From positions 52,298,957 through 52,362,956 of the forward strand of contig OV884059.1 in NCBI GenBank assembly GCA_930367215.1: 64,000 bases of DNA, given 5' to 3'. This document shows, in pieces, positions 1 to 11,402 of this stretch. Origin of the DNA: Pollenia angustigena (lineage: Eukaryota > Arthropoda > Insecta > Diptera > Polleniidae). The notes beneath the pieces were generated by a model. It did no database searches. It was not told the origin of the DNA and saw only the letters and a program-made list of their open reading frames with translations. Within the stretch, counting starts at the first letter, position 1, and every line of letters begins with the position of its first letter. The translations under genes were made by a program, and so were the position numbers.

Positions 1-580
1 TGAGGAGTCCGTCCACAAATAAAGCTTATAGGGAAAATCTGCTTTTTCAATTAGCCCTTTTGCTAACTTTGAGAGTAAAACCGCTCCACACAATTCAAGT
101 TTCGGGATTGTAGTCTTTTTTATTGGGGCAACTTTGGTTTTTGCAACCAGCAAATTACAATTAATATCTCCATTAGGTGTTGAGGTTCGCATATAGATTG
201 CGCCACAATACGCTTTTTCTGATGAATCGCAGAAACCGTGAATTTGTATTTGATGAGTCGGTGTAAAATATACCCATCTAGGTATTCTCAGTGAGGAGAT
301 TTTTGGTAGATTTTGTAGAAATGTGTTCCATTTTATAAGTATATGCGGTGGGACACCCTCATCCCATCCTGCCTTAAGTTCCCATAACTCTTGCATCAGC
401 AGTTTAGCTATCACTACAATTGGACCTAGCCAACCTAGAGGGTCAAATAGCTTTGCAATAACTTATAAAATTTGCTTGTAGTAGAGGGCGAAATTTGGTT
501 TGGTTCCACTGCGTAATAAAAAAAGTCTAACTTAGCATTCCAGCGAGTTCCCAAGGTTTTAATGGTGCTAGAATCATCAA
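1..580 (-). pseudogene. pol: BEL-L pol: RT/RNase H linker and RNase H fragment
   Basis: Read on the minus strand this stretch gives a KLFDPLGWLGPIV-type linker near 420-450, then CDSSEKAYCGAIYMR near 190-235 and a LELCGAVLL motif near 70-100. These are the RNase H core motifs of Bel/Pao Pol; the CD residue pair carries the first catalytic aspartate. A TAA interrupts the frame just upstream of the linker, near 460. The sequence leaves the window while still coding, so the integrase part is outside. It is continuous with the reverse transcriptase fragment at 585-1565. It is a dead copy with no expected product. Confidence 0.75.
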
Positions 581-584
581 ATTT

Positions 585-1565
585 TTAAAAGTCTTCATCA
601 AGAAGATCCTCCCGGGCCAAGTTATTTAGTAGAAAACTGTGATTGGCTGTCATTTTCTTCAAGGGGAAGCCTGCTGAGTTTAGAACTTGTTTGAGCTGAG
701 TTTGTTTTGCCTTTGCTTCCTCGAGACTATGTCCCCCCGACAAGATATCATCCACATATATTTCGTTCTTCAAAATCTTGGATGCTATCGGAAATGTGTG
801 ATTGCAGTCCTCACTTAACTGCTGTAGAGTTCTAATTGCCAGAAATGGCGCACAATTCAATCCAAAAGTAACGGTTTTCATTTGGAATGATTTAACAAAA
901 CTGTCCGTCTCATTACGGAATAAAATCTGCTGATACGGTCGACCAGCTGTATGCATTACGATTTGGCGGAACATCTTTTCAATATCGCCGGTGAAAACGT
1001 ATTTGTAATAGCGCCAACTAAGTACTATTTGCATCAAATCTGACGGAAGAGCTGGCCCTTGATGAAGAACGTCGTTCAACGAGAATCCACTACTCAGAGG
1101 CGTTGAAGACTACCCTAACTTTCGTCGATTTACTTTCCGGTCTTATAACCGCATGGTGTGGTAGAAAATAGGATGATTGTTTTCCAGAGTTAGTTTCTTG
1201 GTGAAATATTGGTTCCATATGACCCAAGTCAATATATTCTTGAAGAACTTTGTGATAATTTTCTTTCAATTCTGGTGTCTTTTCGAGTGTTTTTTCCATT
1301 CTATAATATTGACACAAAGCACTGCTTCTTGAAAGACCTAAAAATATGTCAGTTGGAAACTCTTCCTTAAATGGTAAGCCTGCCTAGTAGTGGACGTTTG
1401 GTAAAAGTTTTCACAAAATGCATCCGTTTCATTTATTGTGATGTCCTTTTCTACTTCTTCAAGTTCCCAAAACTTTTTGATTTCATCGTGAAGTAGATAA
1501 TTCTCTAACAAGGACACCGTAGTTGCAAACGCACTTATTTTACACGTATTATCTGGTCCTGACAA
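585..1565 (-). pseudogene. pol: BEL-L pol: reverse transcriptase, fragmented
   Basis: Three minus-strand pieces (585-1079, 1090-1317, 1338-1565) form one Bel/Pao reverse transcriptase with frame breaks between them. The N-terminal piece has the WELEEVE segment typical of the protease-RT linker. The middle piece has the HHAVIRPESKSTKVRVVFNA block. The last has GDIEKMFRQI and the catalytic YVDDILSGG. The YVDD box is intact, but the reading frame is interrupted twice, so no enzyme can be made without repair. The protease fragment lies immediately upstream at 1535-1945. Confidence 0.85.
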
Positions 1566-1945
1566 GTACCAACCAAAATTGCTTCCAAATTGCCAGATTT
1601 ATTTTGTCGTATACCCTCAAAGTTAATGAAGGGCAAAAAATCGCTGCCTATTATCATATCAATAGCAGCAGGTTGATAAAAGTATGGATCTGCTAGTTTT
1701 ATAGGACGGGAGGGTAAAAAGTGTGCTATTTTTGGGGCCACAAGTGCCAAGAGTTTTAATTTAAAGTTTGAAACTCTCGATTTTATATTGACAACACATT
1801 TTCCTTTGGAAGTTCCTACAATTGTTCCACCGAAGCCTGATATTTGACGGGGATGCTTTTCGAGTGGAATAGCAAGTTTTTGTTGGATACGAGTTGTAAT
1901 AAAGCTCTTTTCCGCTCCAGCGTCTAGAAGAGCTCTCACGGTAAA
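1535..1945 (-). pseudogene. BEL-L protease (A17/DUF1758-like) fragment
   Basis: The minus-strand frame reads TVRALLDAGAEKSFI, the active-site region of the Bel/Pao aspartic protease (the canonical D[ST]G triad is DAG here), followed by a GFGG flap-like motif and IDMIIGSDF. The apparent N-terminus of the open frame is not retroviral: it derives from the MITE inserted at 1948-2540, and the true protease sequence starts at that border. It overlaps the first reverse transcriptase piece because of a frame break near 1550. Confidence 0.75.
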
Positions 1946-1947
1946 TA

Positions 1948-2540
1948 CCCAGCGGGAAAATGAGGAATTGATTACATAAATAATTAAAAAAAATAATGCA
2001 TTATTTTCGAAAGAATAATAATGCATTCATTGGAATCGAGAAGGTTATTTCATCAGACACAAAATTTAAGCACTGATTACCACGTATATTCCCACAATTG
2101 CAGAACAAGGAATGTATTGTTTCTGTTAGTAACAATTATTCGTGTTTTTGCTTTACATACATATTTCCTTAATAAAAATCCGTTATTTTTTTGCTGCCTT
2201 TATGTCGCCTACTTATAATTTTTATTTTAGTCGCAGTTTGTGTTTGAAAGCGTACGGTCAAAGCGCAAATTATATGTCTGTGGGTCAAAGTTATTTAAAG
2301 TAAACAGGTATTAAAAAATGTATTCCAAACGGCATTGGAGAAGACTTTTATTATAAGACTTTTGAATAATATAATTTATTCCAAAGAATGAATTATTTAA
2401 TTCATTCGCAGGATACATTAAAATAATTTATTACAATCCTAGGACATGGTCTGTGTTAAGAATAATGAATTCTGGAATCAAATATCATACAGGATATGTA
2501 TTACTTTCCCGATTCCTATTAATTCCATTTTTCCGCTGGG
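1948..2540. mobile_element. 593-bp MITE with TA duplication inside BEL-L
   Basis: The element is flanked by TA at 1946-1947 and 2541-2542. Its ends are inverted: CCCAGCGGGAAAATG on the left and CCCAGCGGAAAAATG as the complement of the right end, 14 of 15 identical. Taking out the element plus one TA puts the Gag and protease parts of BEL-L back in one frame, which fixes the boundaries independently. The interior holds shorter palindromes around AATAATGCATT and GAATGAATTATTTAATTCATTC and no meaningful ORF. A TA duplication fits the Tc1/mariner group, but the CCCAGCGG terminus is not one I recognise. Confidence 0.85.
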
Positions 2541-2542
2541 TA

Positions 2543-3473
2543 GTTCTCCAGAATTATCTATGTGAATAAGTGCCGTAGGTAACACTGTAGTGCCTTCACG
2601 TCGAACAAAATATGCTTGAATATTATCTTGAAGATTGTTATCGGAAACAGGCGAGATCTCGACTTGAGTATTAAAAACATTGGTTTCGGTTTGAGTACTT
2701 GAAGTTGAACTTTTATCATTTTGTGAAGTTTGCTGAGAATGACCCGTTGGTACACTACTGTGTTTTGAGTTTTCAGCTTTTTCTAAGTGGAGCATTGTGT
2801 GATGCTTTTTGTGGCATACAGAACAAGTATTTGTACTATAACATTTTGATTTCAAGTGTGTAGGAGCTAAACAATTAACACAGTATTTATTTTCAAAGAC
2901 AAATTTAACCCGTTCACTTGGGGATAGAGATTTGAATGCCTTACAAACTCTTAAAGAGTGATTCTGTTTACATTTTTTGCAACTTGCCGCTTGTTCACCC
3001 TGAGTGTAAAATGCCTGAGTTCGTGAAGACTGGTTCTCTTTAGGTGTGGGCTTTTTCCTAGCACTCATAGTTTCTAAAATTTCTATTCGTTCAGTAAGAA
3101 ATCCATTTAATTGTGGCCATGTAGGCAATTCGCGATGGTTTTTCAGGGATACTTCCCACTCTTTTATTGTTTCATCAGAAAGTTTTGAAACAACGATATG
3201 AATCAAAAATGGATCGTAATTAGGTAATTCAATTGCATAATTTTTTAAAATTGCTAAACAGTCGTTAACTGTGTTCTGTATTTGCCTAAGAGATTTTATG
3301 TTTTCATTTTGAGATGGTGTGACCGCATGAATCTTTTTAACTTGATGCTGCAACAAGAGCCTTCTATTCTCAAATCTGTTCTTTAATTTCTCCCAAGCTA
3401 GACGAAAATTATCATCTACCAAGTCAAAATCCTTTATGGCTTGGTAGGCCTCCCCCCTCACTTTGCTACGCAA
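2543..3473 (-). pseudogene. gag: BEL-L Gag C-terminal half with zinc fingers
   Basis: This is the C-terminal half of a Bel/Pao Gag. It includes the DNFRLAWEKLKNRFENRR segment of the DUF1759-like region, then three zinc-binding units: CKKCKQNHSLRVC, YCVNCLAPTHLKSKC and CSVCHKKHHTMLH. The latter pack genomic RNA in this family. It is in the same frame as the N-terminal half at 3486-3933, from which it is separated by a single TAA. The frame's last residues before 2543 come from the MITE. Confidence 0.85.
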
Positions 3474-3485
3474 ATAATATAATTT

Positions 3486-3933
3486 TTAGGCTGGAGCTAC
3501 TGACGAGTCTTTTCCGATAGCTGCCTGGAACATATCCCTGAACGCAGGCCACTTGGAGTAACCGCCGTCAAAATTTTGTATTTCACATGCCGGCAACTTT
3601 AAAGTGGATCTGCTACTCGTAGGCCTATTCTCATTTGTTCGTAATTTATCCGTTTTTAGCAAAATTTTCGTTTTTAAGGCCTGATACAAATCGCTAGCTT
3701 CCTCGTATCTTAAAGAAATGTCATCTTTTTGATCACTGCCCTCAGATTGGTCATCTCCTAATATATATTCTTCGTATGATTCGACTAATTTGACCCATCT
3801 TCTTTCTAATTCTTGCCTTTTGACCTCAAGAAACGCAAACGAACAATCGTCGCTACAAGTTCTTTCAAAATTTGTACAGAATGCCACCAATTGTGTCAGG
3901 TCAAATTTGCATCTTCTTTTTGACGCTGCCATT
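3486..3933 (-). pseudogene. gag: BEL-L Gag N-terminal half
   Basis: The likely start is the ATG at 3931-3933 (MAASKRRCKFD), because the frame upstream of it reads through low-complexity leader. The product is a charged, helical Gag N-terminus that ends in the family motif FDGGYSKWPAFRDMF. The stop at 3486-3488 is in frame with the downstream half, so a single base change to TAA accounts for the truncation. Confidence 0.75.
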
Positions 3934-4070
3934 TTCCTAACCCAGACCGAAAAAAAACCATACTGACTCAGATCAAAAATTTTTTTTTTTTTAACCAATT
4001 GGTCCGCGAATCCTATATTTGCCTTAAACTTCAACCTCGTCCTGCAACTACAGTCTTCTTGTGGAAACAA

Positions 4071-6836
4071 ATTCTGTATATCTTTATTTGTATATATCTA
4101 TTTATACCCAATATTTTATCGGGTTTGGTAAAAGCCAAATTATTAAGTTTATTTTTTTCCCAAAATAGCAACTCATTCGTAATTTTTCAATTTTGTTTTA
4201 TTTTACCGCAGGTTTTTTATAAATATTTTAAAATAAAACAATTTTTTTGGTATACCACTAAACCATAAATTTTATTTTAGTTTTATTAACTTTTTTTTTT
4301 TTTCGAAAAATATTTTCTTCATGAAATTATTGCTAGTCCACCTGATAAAACATCGATTAATTTCTCCAATTTAATTAAATTTAATAACTCACCGCTTTTT
4401 TATAATGGCACACAAAAATTTTTGTTTGGGAACTTCTGACTTCGTTCAAGTACCAAGTGACGTCACTACTGCTGTAGGTTATTCGTTTTGCGACACTTGT
4501 TTTTTTTTCAAAATATTTTTTCTTAACGGCGTTTTTTTTCTTGTTGTTTTATATTTGCCTTTTTTCCTTTGTATTTTATACAATAAATGAATTTATTATA
4601 CATAGGTATTTAAAGTTGACAATTTTTATAAAAAAAAAATTGTTATTTACAACTTGAAGTTGGTTTTGTTTTATTTGTGCCACAATTTATGTACTATGTA
4701 TGTACGTTTTACCATATGTTTGTTTAAACTATTTATTTAATTTTAAATTGTCCACCACCACTAACACAATATGTTTTTTTTTTTTTTTTTTTGTTGTTTA
4801 TATTTCTTTGTTTTTTTTTTTACAAATTTTAATAAGGTTTTATTCGTTTTATAACTACCTCAAAGTTATTTTTTAATTTATTTAATTTTGCACTCACGCG
4901 CCACCATTAAACTTTTTCTTCTTTTATAATACTTTATTCTTAAGTTGTTTGAAGTAACAGGAACAAGTGGAAAGAAACGTTTAATGATATTAAGTGGTGT
5001 AAAGATGACAACAGTATTGCCGTTTAGTGGGAATTAATATTGATGTCTCGTTCTCTCTTTTCTTTTATTTTCTTGTGGAAATTCGTTAGTGGTGACAATT
5101 TTTGTGGTATAACCTTTAGGGGTTATTAGTGGTAATGTAATTTTGTTGCTATTTTTTTTTTGTAGTAATCTTTACCATGTATTTTTTGACTGGATAATTT
5201 AAGATTGAATAATCTCCATTTTGTTCCTTATTATTTTTAAGAAAACACAATGTCGCACAAAACAACTAAAGAACACAGTACATACCTTTTTCCTGTTTTT
5301 GTCGCTTTTATCAATTCTTCACCCATATACTTTTGCTTGATATAGCCTTAGTTTAAAATGATGTACCTTTCCAGGATGGAATTTACCCTATATTCTTCTT
5401 TAATGTTGACTGCTTCAATGACACGTAATGTACACTAAAGTGTTACCTTACTTCTTCTGCCGTTAGCCCAATGAAGTATACGTTTATAAGACAACCTATT
5501 GTCTTTGAGTTTTTGGATTTGCCGCCGGGGGTGCAAGCTGCCGTTTTTTTTTCAGAATTATGTAGACTCCAAGTCACTAATTCTTTCCTGTCCGAGCCTA
5601 TTCTAGGACTTTTCGAAGGACCATATGTTTGGTTAGGTAACTCCTTTTCCAAACAGAAGATGTGTGTTTCCAAATAAAACACAAACAGGGTTTTTTTATA
5701 AAACTTAGTAGACAAGCTTCTAGCTTTATTGAGCTCTGATTTATAACTAACTTAAACTATCGAAAACAATGGATGATGATGTTGTATATATATAAAAATA
5801 ATGTATTTAATTACATGAAAAAACCGCTGATTCAATGGGGGTTTACATAAGTTCATGGGGAACAAAAGAAAATAAATAAAATAATCCCTCTCCAAGAGGA
5901 TAAAATAAAAGTAAATAAAGAGACTTCACACTCACGAAAAGTTGACAATCGTTGTTGACAGTCTAAGATTATTTATCGATAACACATGTATATTTGTTTG
6001 ACATTTCAAGATAAGAGTTATAAACGTGTGGTCACGAACGTACGCAAAATAGAATGCTATGTTCACAGAGGAGTATTTGGCCTGAAAAGCTGGCCAAAAA
6101 GGCAAAACTGAATTTTAAGAAATCTTAAGAACTATGTACGCAGCTCGACAGACAACAATATTTTACATTATATTGTAAATTTTGAAGACTTTTAGTTGCG
6201 ATTTGTAGCTCTGAGGCCCTGCTTAAGTCAGGAAAGGGCAGACAATTATATGAGATTTAAATGTTTTTTTCGGTTTCTGGATGTCTATATGATATTTTTT
6301 TTGCGGCTAAACGAATAAAGGTTTAACAAAGATTATTTTTTTCGCTGAAAGGTTTGATCAAAAGTTATTTAAAAAATTAAAATATGTTGAATATTCATGT
6401 TGAAACAAATAGTTCAAAAGCTAAAAAAAAAAAATTATACTCTTTTTTTTTGCAAAAAAAACGAAAAGAAGAGGTTTTTATAGTGAGGTTAGCATGTCTA
6501 TGAATTATGTTTAATACCCCAATAAAATTTGGAATCTCTAATTTTAGAAACCAAAAAAAAGTGTGCGCAAGTTTGCGCCATTATTTTTGACGATTTTTTA
6601 AAATTTTCACATTTCTTCTATTTTTGCTCATCGGGCACTTTTTCTTATACCTTTATATCGTCATAAGCTTTTATGTATTTTGAATTATTGATTTCAACTG
6701 TTATTCACATCACTTTTAACACTTCACAATATTAATACCTGCCTTTATGTAATTATAAATTCCAAAAATTCTTTATTATCCATAATAGTTTTAAGGGAAT
6801 GTCCCACACATCCCCATAAAATATATTTGTATATAC
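4071..6836. other. AT-rich stretch, nothing recognised
   Basis: Homopolymer-rich sequence with no ORF that resembles a known family. Part of it must be the leader and 5' LTR of BEL-L, but no TG...CA boundary or primer-binding site can be assigned. The open frame at 5471-5677 (68 codons, plus strand) has a complementary ORF of similar length and no recognisable motif, so I do not call it a gene. Confidence 0.5.
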
Positions 6837-8399
6837 CTGTACCTCGTTTCTGTATTTCTCGCATCGTAAATTTCTAACATGAAGTGTGAAACAAAAAATT
6901 CCATCGTTTCTCGATTTATGAATTAAAAGTGTTTCTGTATTTGAATGCGAAAACAGACACAACAAATTCTGTTTATACTGGAATATTTCCAGTAATCAAG
7001 TGCCAAATAAAAGCGAAACGTCAACAATAGAAATAAATATAATAAAAACGGGGCTGCCAGATTTGACGAGCTATTGTCATTTTGACAACTTTTTGTTCCG
7101 AAATTAGCAAAGTGACGATTTAATGATTTTTTCTAAAAAAGTGACGAAAGCCAAAACAAAATCAAAAATATTTTATAATTTTGTTGTTACTTTCTATAGA
7201 AATTCATATTGAATTTTTATATTTCAAACACTTCATATTTTGTGGCGTTGAAAATTGAAAAAACAAAATGAATTTCTGTAGAAAGTAACAACAAATTTAT
7301 AAAATACTTTTGATGTTTTTTTGCTTTCAATGAAATTGTTGGCGTTGCCCCTTAGTCTTCGAAATAAGATAGTTTTAAATATTTTAATATGTTTGTTTAT
7401 TAGTAAAAAAAATATCTTTAAAAACAAGACAGCTTAAATTTTTTTATTTATCCCTTTTGTGAAAACTGTCCTCGAAGTTGTTTGCCTCTTCCCTGAAAAA
7501 TGTATCGGCAAAAGCAAAATTTCGAGGGAAAGAAATGGACCGATTTGGCTTATTTTGATCATTTAATACTTCTTATATACATTAACAAAATATGATTGAT
7601 ATTTGGGTGTATCCAAAGTAACGGCCGTTACTTTATAAATGTGCTGTTTTTAAATGTCTGAAACAAACATCATGTTTTTTAAAATTTTGCACAGGATGTG
7701 TCAAGTTAAATATCTGATTAAATTCTTTGAAATGTTTTGTTTAATTAATACATTATAAAAATTACAAGTTTTTTGCGTGTGAATTCATTTATTATCGGCG
7801 ACAAAAAAAAAATATATTTTTGTTAGTATAAATAAAATTAAAGTTAATCTTTAGGAATATGACACGATACATTTATTTAGTATAATAGCGGAAAAATTAA
7901 TTCAAAATAAAAATTTAATTTTTGAGCTATAAGGGGTCAATTTCTGTGGAAACACCCTTTTGATATTCTTAACTTTTATGGACATTTTTGGGCCAAAACC
8001 ATTATTTCTATTCTATTTCAGGTAAAAAAAAGAAAAACAATTTATAGGAATAGGTAAATTACAGATTTATATCTCAGCCATTTGTAAACCGATATTGTTA
8101 AATTTCAATAATATACTATTTCGGACTACATACGAAATAAATATAAAACACCGTTGTCACTATGAATTCTAGGTTTTTCACAAAGCTGATTTAATTAAAA
8201 AATTTTATATTTTGATCTCAGTATTTGTAAATATATATCTTTTTTTAAATAAGGATGTATGTTTATTTTATTTAGCTTGGCTTCTTTTTGCTTTTGTAAA
8301 AATATTGGCCCATAATCATAGTCAAACGCTAAAGTCGGTTCTATTTAAAAACAACTTTAAAATAAAAACATTCTTTTAAATATTTTGCTACTATAGTCG

Positions 8400-9961
8400 T
8401 CCAATCATTCCTGATAAGGTAAACCATCCATTAAAATTTAACATAACTCAAGTAAAATCTGCAATTGAAAAAGTGAATATTAGAAAATCTCCCGGACCTG
8501 ACCGCATCACAGGGTCAATGATAAGAAACCTACCATCGTCTGCTTCCAGAATCTTGCTGCTCATTTTTAACGCTATATTAAGAGTCGGATACTTCCCATC
8601 CTCATGGAAGAGGTCTATAATTGTGATGATTCCCAAGCCAGGAAAAGATGCTAGCCAGGTTGCGTCGTACAGACCGATAAGCTTATTGTCAATCCTATCG
8701 AAGCTTTTCGAAAAAATATTCGTTTTAAGTATAACTCCTCATCTAAATGAACACACCATCATCCCGGATCACCAGTTCGGATTCAGAGCGAAACATGGTA
8801 CAATAGAACAAGTGCATAGAATTGTCACCCTTATTAGATCGGCGTTTGAGAAAAAGCAACACTGCTCAGCACTGTTTATAGACATTTCCCAAGCTTTTGA
8901 CAAAGTTTGGCATGATGGGCTACTCATCAAAGTAACACGAATGCTTCCTCAAAACACTCACAAGCTTCTGGAGAGCTATCTAACAGGCAGAACATTCATA
9001 GTAAGGTCGCAAGATAAATACTCCCCCATCAAGAAAATTACTGCTGGTGTTCCCCAAGGCAGCATATTAGGGCCGCTTCTATATATAATATACACAGCGG
9101 ATATGCCAACAAACCTGAGCACGCATACCTCTACATTTGCAGACGACACAGCATTTATTAGCGTTAACCATGACCCAAAAGTCGCATCGCAAAATCTGCA
9201 GTCCCACATCAATGAACTAGAGGCATGGCTAGAAAAATGGAGAATAAAGGTTAACCCGGCTAAATGTGCTCACTTAACTTTCACGCTCAGAAGACAAACG
9301 TGCCCAGCAGTAAAAATAAATAACATCACTGTTCCGGTAGAAAACCATGTAAAGTACTTGGGAATTCATATAGATAGACGCTTGACCTGGTCTCGTCATA
9401 TCGAAGCGAAAATAACGGCTATGAAACTTAAAGCAGCTCAACTACATTGGCTTCTCGGTGGAAACTCAAACTTGTCTTTAGACAATAAAATTCTTTTATA
9501 CAAGTCCATCATAAAACCAATATGGACATATGGCATCCAATTATGGGGTACTGCATGCGCATCTAACATCCAAAAGCTTCAAAGAAGACAGTCTAGAATA
9601 TTACGACAAATTGCCTGCGCCCCATGGTATATACGTAATGATATTATCCACAGAGATCTCAACGTCACCACTATCCAGGAGGAAATTAAAAAATATTTAA
9701 TAAGCTACATCGATAAACTAATGGTCCACCCTAACTACCTCGCTCGGGGTTTGCTTCAGTTCGAAGGTCACCAGAGGCTAAAAAGAACCGATACTTTGAG
9801 CCTAACTAGAAGACAGTCTTAAAATTTGAATACAGCAGTTAGTGGTTACACTGGTAACAACTAATAAACAACAAGTAGAATAAAGATTTCAATACATATT
9901 GTAAATTTCGATAAGAAAGATTCAATAATAAAAATAAATTAAAAAAAAAAAAAAAAAAAAA
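8400..9961 (+). mobile_element. 5'-truncated Jockey-type LINE with 10-bp target duplication
   Basis: ACTATAGTCG is duplicated at 8390-8399 and 9962-9971. The uninterrupted site in TIR-A copy 2 (near 21896-21905, minus strand) carries it once, as ACTATTGTCG. The element is 5' truncated, keeps an open frame through reverse transcriptase, has AATAAA signals in its 3' UTR and ends in about 22 A residues. The intact ORF and well-matched duplication point to a fairly recent insertion. Confidence 0.95.
8401..9822 (+). CDS. Jockey-clade LINE ORF2, reverse transcriptase and C-terminal part (5' partial)
   Basis: The frame is open from the truncation point to a TAA at 9820-9822, so it is a partial gene with no genuine start. 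It encodes the RT of a non-LTR retrotransposon: SPGPDRITGSMI, IPKPGKDASQVASYRPISLL, FIDISQAFDKVWHDGL, AGVPQGSILGPLLY and the catalytic FADDTAF. The thumb and C-terminal region follow (YLGIHIDRRLTWSRH, IWTYGIQLWGTA). The endonuclease domain is missing because of 5' truncation. Motif order and spelling fit the Jockey clade. No internal stop or frameshift is present, unlike the LINE-A and LINE-B copies. Confidence 0.9.
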   Translation, partial: PIIPDKVNHPLKFNITQVKSAIEKVNIRKSPGPDRITGSMIRNLPSSASRILLLIFNAILRVGYFPSSWKRSIIVMIPKPGKDASQVASYRPISLLSILSKLFEKIFVLSITPHLNEHTIIPDHQFGFRAKHGTIEQVHRIVTLIRSAFEKKQHCSALFIDISQAFDKVWHDGLLIKVTRMLPQNTHKLLESYLTGRTFIVRSQDKYSPIKKITAGVPQGSILGPLLYIIYTADMPTNLSTHTSTFADDTAFISVNHDPKVASQNLQSHINELEAWLEKWRIKVNPAKCAHLTFTLRRQTCPAVKINNITVPVENHVKYLGIHIDRRLTWSRHIEAKITAMKLKAAQLHWLLGGNSNLSLDNKILLYKSIIKPIWTYGIQLWGTACASNIQKLQRRQSRILRQIACAPWYIRNDIIHRDLNVTTIQEEIKKYLISYIDKLMVHPNYLARGLLQFEGHQRLKRTDTLSLTRRQS

Positions 9962-10185
9962 ACTATAGTCGAAACTAAAGTATGTTTTGAATTGAACCGA
10001 CTTTAACTGGGTGCCACCTCAAATGTAGCAAATTTTTCATACAACATGCAACAATATATAAGCAAGTGGAAACTTTAAGCAGCCGACATTGAAAATTAAA
10101 ATATAAATAAAACACTGCATATCTTGTAGGGTTGAAACACGCAATATGATTTTATGTAGAAAGCAACAACAAAATTACAAAACTT

Positions 10186-10227
10186 TGTGTAAAACGCTAG
10201 GCAATTTTGGCCTAGCGTTTTACACAA
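10186..10227. repeat. Short perfect hairpin specific to TIR-A copy 1
   Basis: TGTGTAAAACGCTAGG and its complement flank a short core containing CAATTTTG. In TIR-A copy 2 the same place has only one arm, and the core is in the opposite orientation. The pattern is a local inverted duplication with an inverted spacer. Confidence 0.8.
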
Positions 10228-10512
10228 TTAGCGCCTATACATATATATTTTGTGTTTCTTTCCATAAAAGTTTTCCTGCAAATCATTAATAATTGTAAAA
10301 TATCGGCCAACATCTTATAACATAAACATTTTTAACTTTTTGCAAGTACTTTTTTATTTGGCGAAAAACAGCTGATGCTGTTGTTAAATGAGTTAAACAC
10401 AACTTCAGCTGGTTTTAAAATTAACATCGGGTTTAACGTGTAAAGTATGCTTTTGCTTGTCTATAGTAGATCAAAAGCATATTTTTAATAAAAGTTTACT
10501 TTAGAACTCTTA

Positions 10513-10728
10513 GCCCCGTTTTCACATCTTACCGATAGCTAAAGGTAGGATTTTTCGGCCGTATAAAAAGTGTTCCATTATTACAACTTTACTTTAACCA
10601 ACCAGGTAGGATGAACCTTAATTTACTTTATCGCTCACTTTAGGTTAAAGTTATGTTTTAATAATGGAACACTTTATAAGGCCGGTTAAAGTCTACTTTT
10701 AGCTATCAGTAAGTTGTGGAAACGGGCC
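10513..10728. mobile_element. 216-bp Harbinger-like MITE, TTA duplication
   Basis: Ends are GCCCCGTTTTCACA and the complement GGCCCGTTTCCACA, 12 of 14 identical, with TTA at 10510-10512 and 10729-10731. TIR-A copy 2 shows the empty site near 21367 with one TTA (TAA on the plus strand). The interior is largely self-complementary (GTGTTCCATTATTA...TAATAATGGAACAC type arms), so the element can fold over most of its length. The TTA target and termini fit PIF/Harbinger MITEs. Confidence 0.85.
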
Positions 10729-11402
10729 TTAAAGTATGCTTTGTTTATATAGTTATGGGCCATTTATTTTATTTTTTGTTTAATATGCTATTTTCTCATG
10801 CCTTTGTGTGACTTCTTCAGGGAAAAACAATTTTTAATTGTTATCGGATTAAAGGAAATAAATAGTTTTATAAAAAATAATCCTTCAGCTTAACAAAAGA
10901 AATATAAATTTAAAGAAATTATTAAATACCCATGAACTTCAACTTTGTTTTTGTTTGATTATGTTTTAATAAAAGTCGAAACAAATTTGTTTAAAATTTA
11001 TTTTAAATTACACGATTTTTAAAACAAAAAAGGAGGATCTTTTTTATTTTTTTCTCAGAAAATTGACGATTTTGACACAAATTTATCTGGCAGCGCGGAT
11101 TAAAACAAAAACAAGAAAAGGCTAAAAAAAATTTAAAATAACAAAATATAACAATGGTTTTTTGTTTATTTTCATCATATAAATTATGCGTTCATCATTT
11201 ATATTCCTTCTATTTTTTTATTTATTTAAAAAAAATAGTATATAAACATATTTTAAATTCAAAATATCTACATTTTGTTTTTCTCGACACCAATTTCAAA
11301 TGCGACTTATTTTGACAGTTCTTGAAAGAAACTTTTCGCAAAACATTGTTATAGAAACACTTTTTCTCGCATCCTTCCAATAATTGCTGGAAAATTATTA
11401 AA

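Larger units (their letters stand above)
1..4070 (-). mobile_element. BEL-L: decayed Bel/Pao LTR retrotransposon, cut by the window edge
   Basis: On the minus strand the order is Gag, zinc fingers, A17-type protease, reverse transcriptase and RNase H, which is the Bel/Pao order. The copy runs off the left edge of the window, so its integrase and 3' LTR are not visible. The frame is broken by a nonsense codon in gag, by a MITE at the Gag/protease boundary and by further breaks in pol. It belongs to a different family from the Bel/Pao element at 37379-50146, because Gag and pol align only loosely. The 5' LTR should lie somewhere above 4070, but I could not define its ends or a primer-binding site. 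Confidence 0.85.
8307..10761. mobile_element. Inner element with GGCCCATAA ends, copy 1
   Basis: The sequence begins GGCCCATAATCATAG and ends with TTATGGGCC, flanked by ATT at 8304-8306 and 10762-10764. TIR-A copy 3 lacks it and shows one ATT at the homologous position (near 60345-60355), which is a direct empty site. Without its Jockey and MITE insertions it is about 660 bp, matching the 656-bp copy at 21333-21988. It has no coding capacity. The 3-bp duplication would fit a Harbinger-like group, but the target is ATT rather than the usual TWA. Confidence 0.8.

Noticed and set aside
2021..2218. 65-codon ORF
   Set aside because: Inside the 593-bp MITE and without any recognisable domain.
5471..5677. 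68-codon plus-strand ORF
   Set aside because: No motif, no neighbouring context and a similar ORF on the opposite strand; chance is the simplest explanation.
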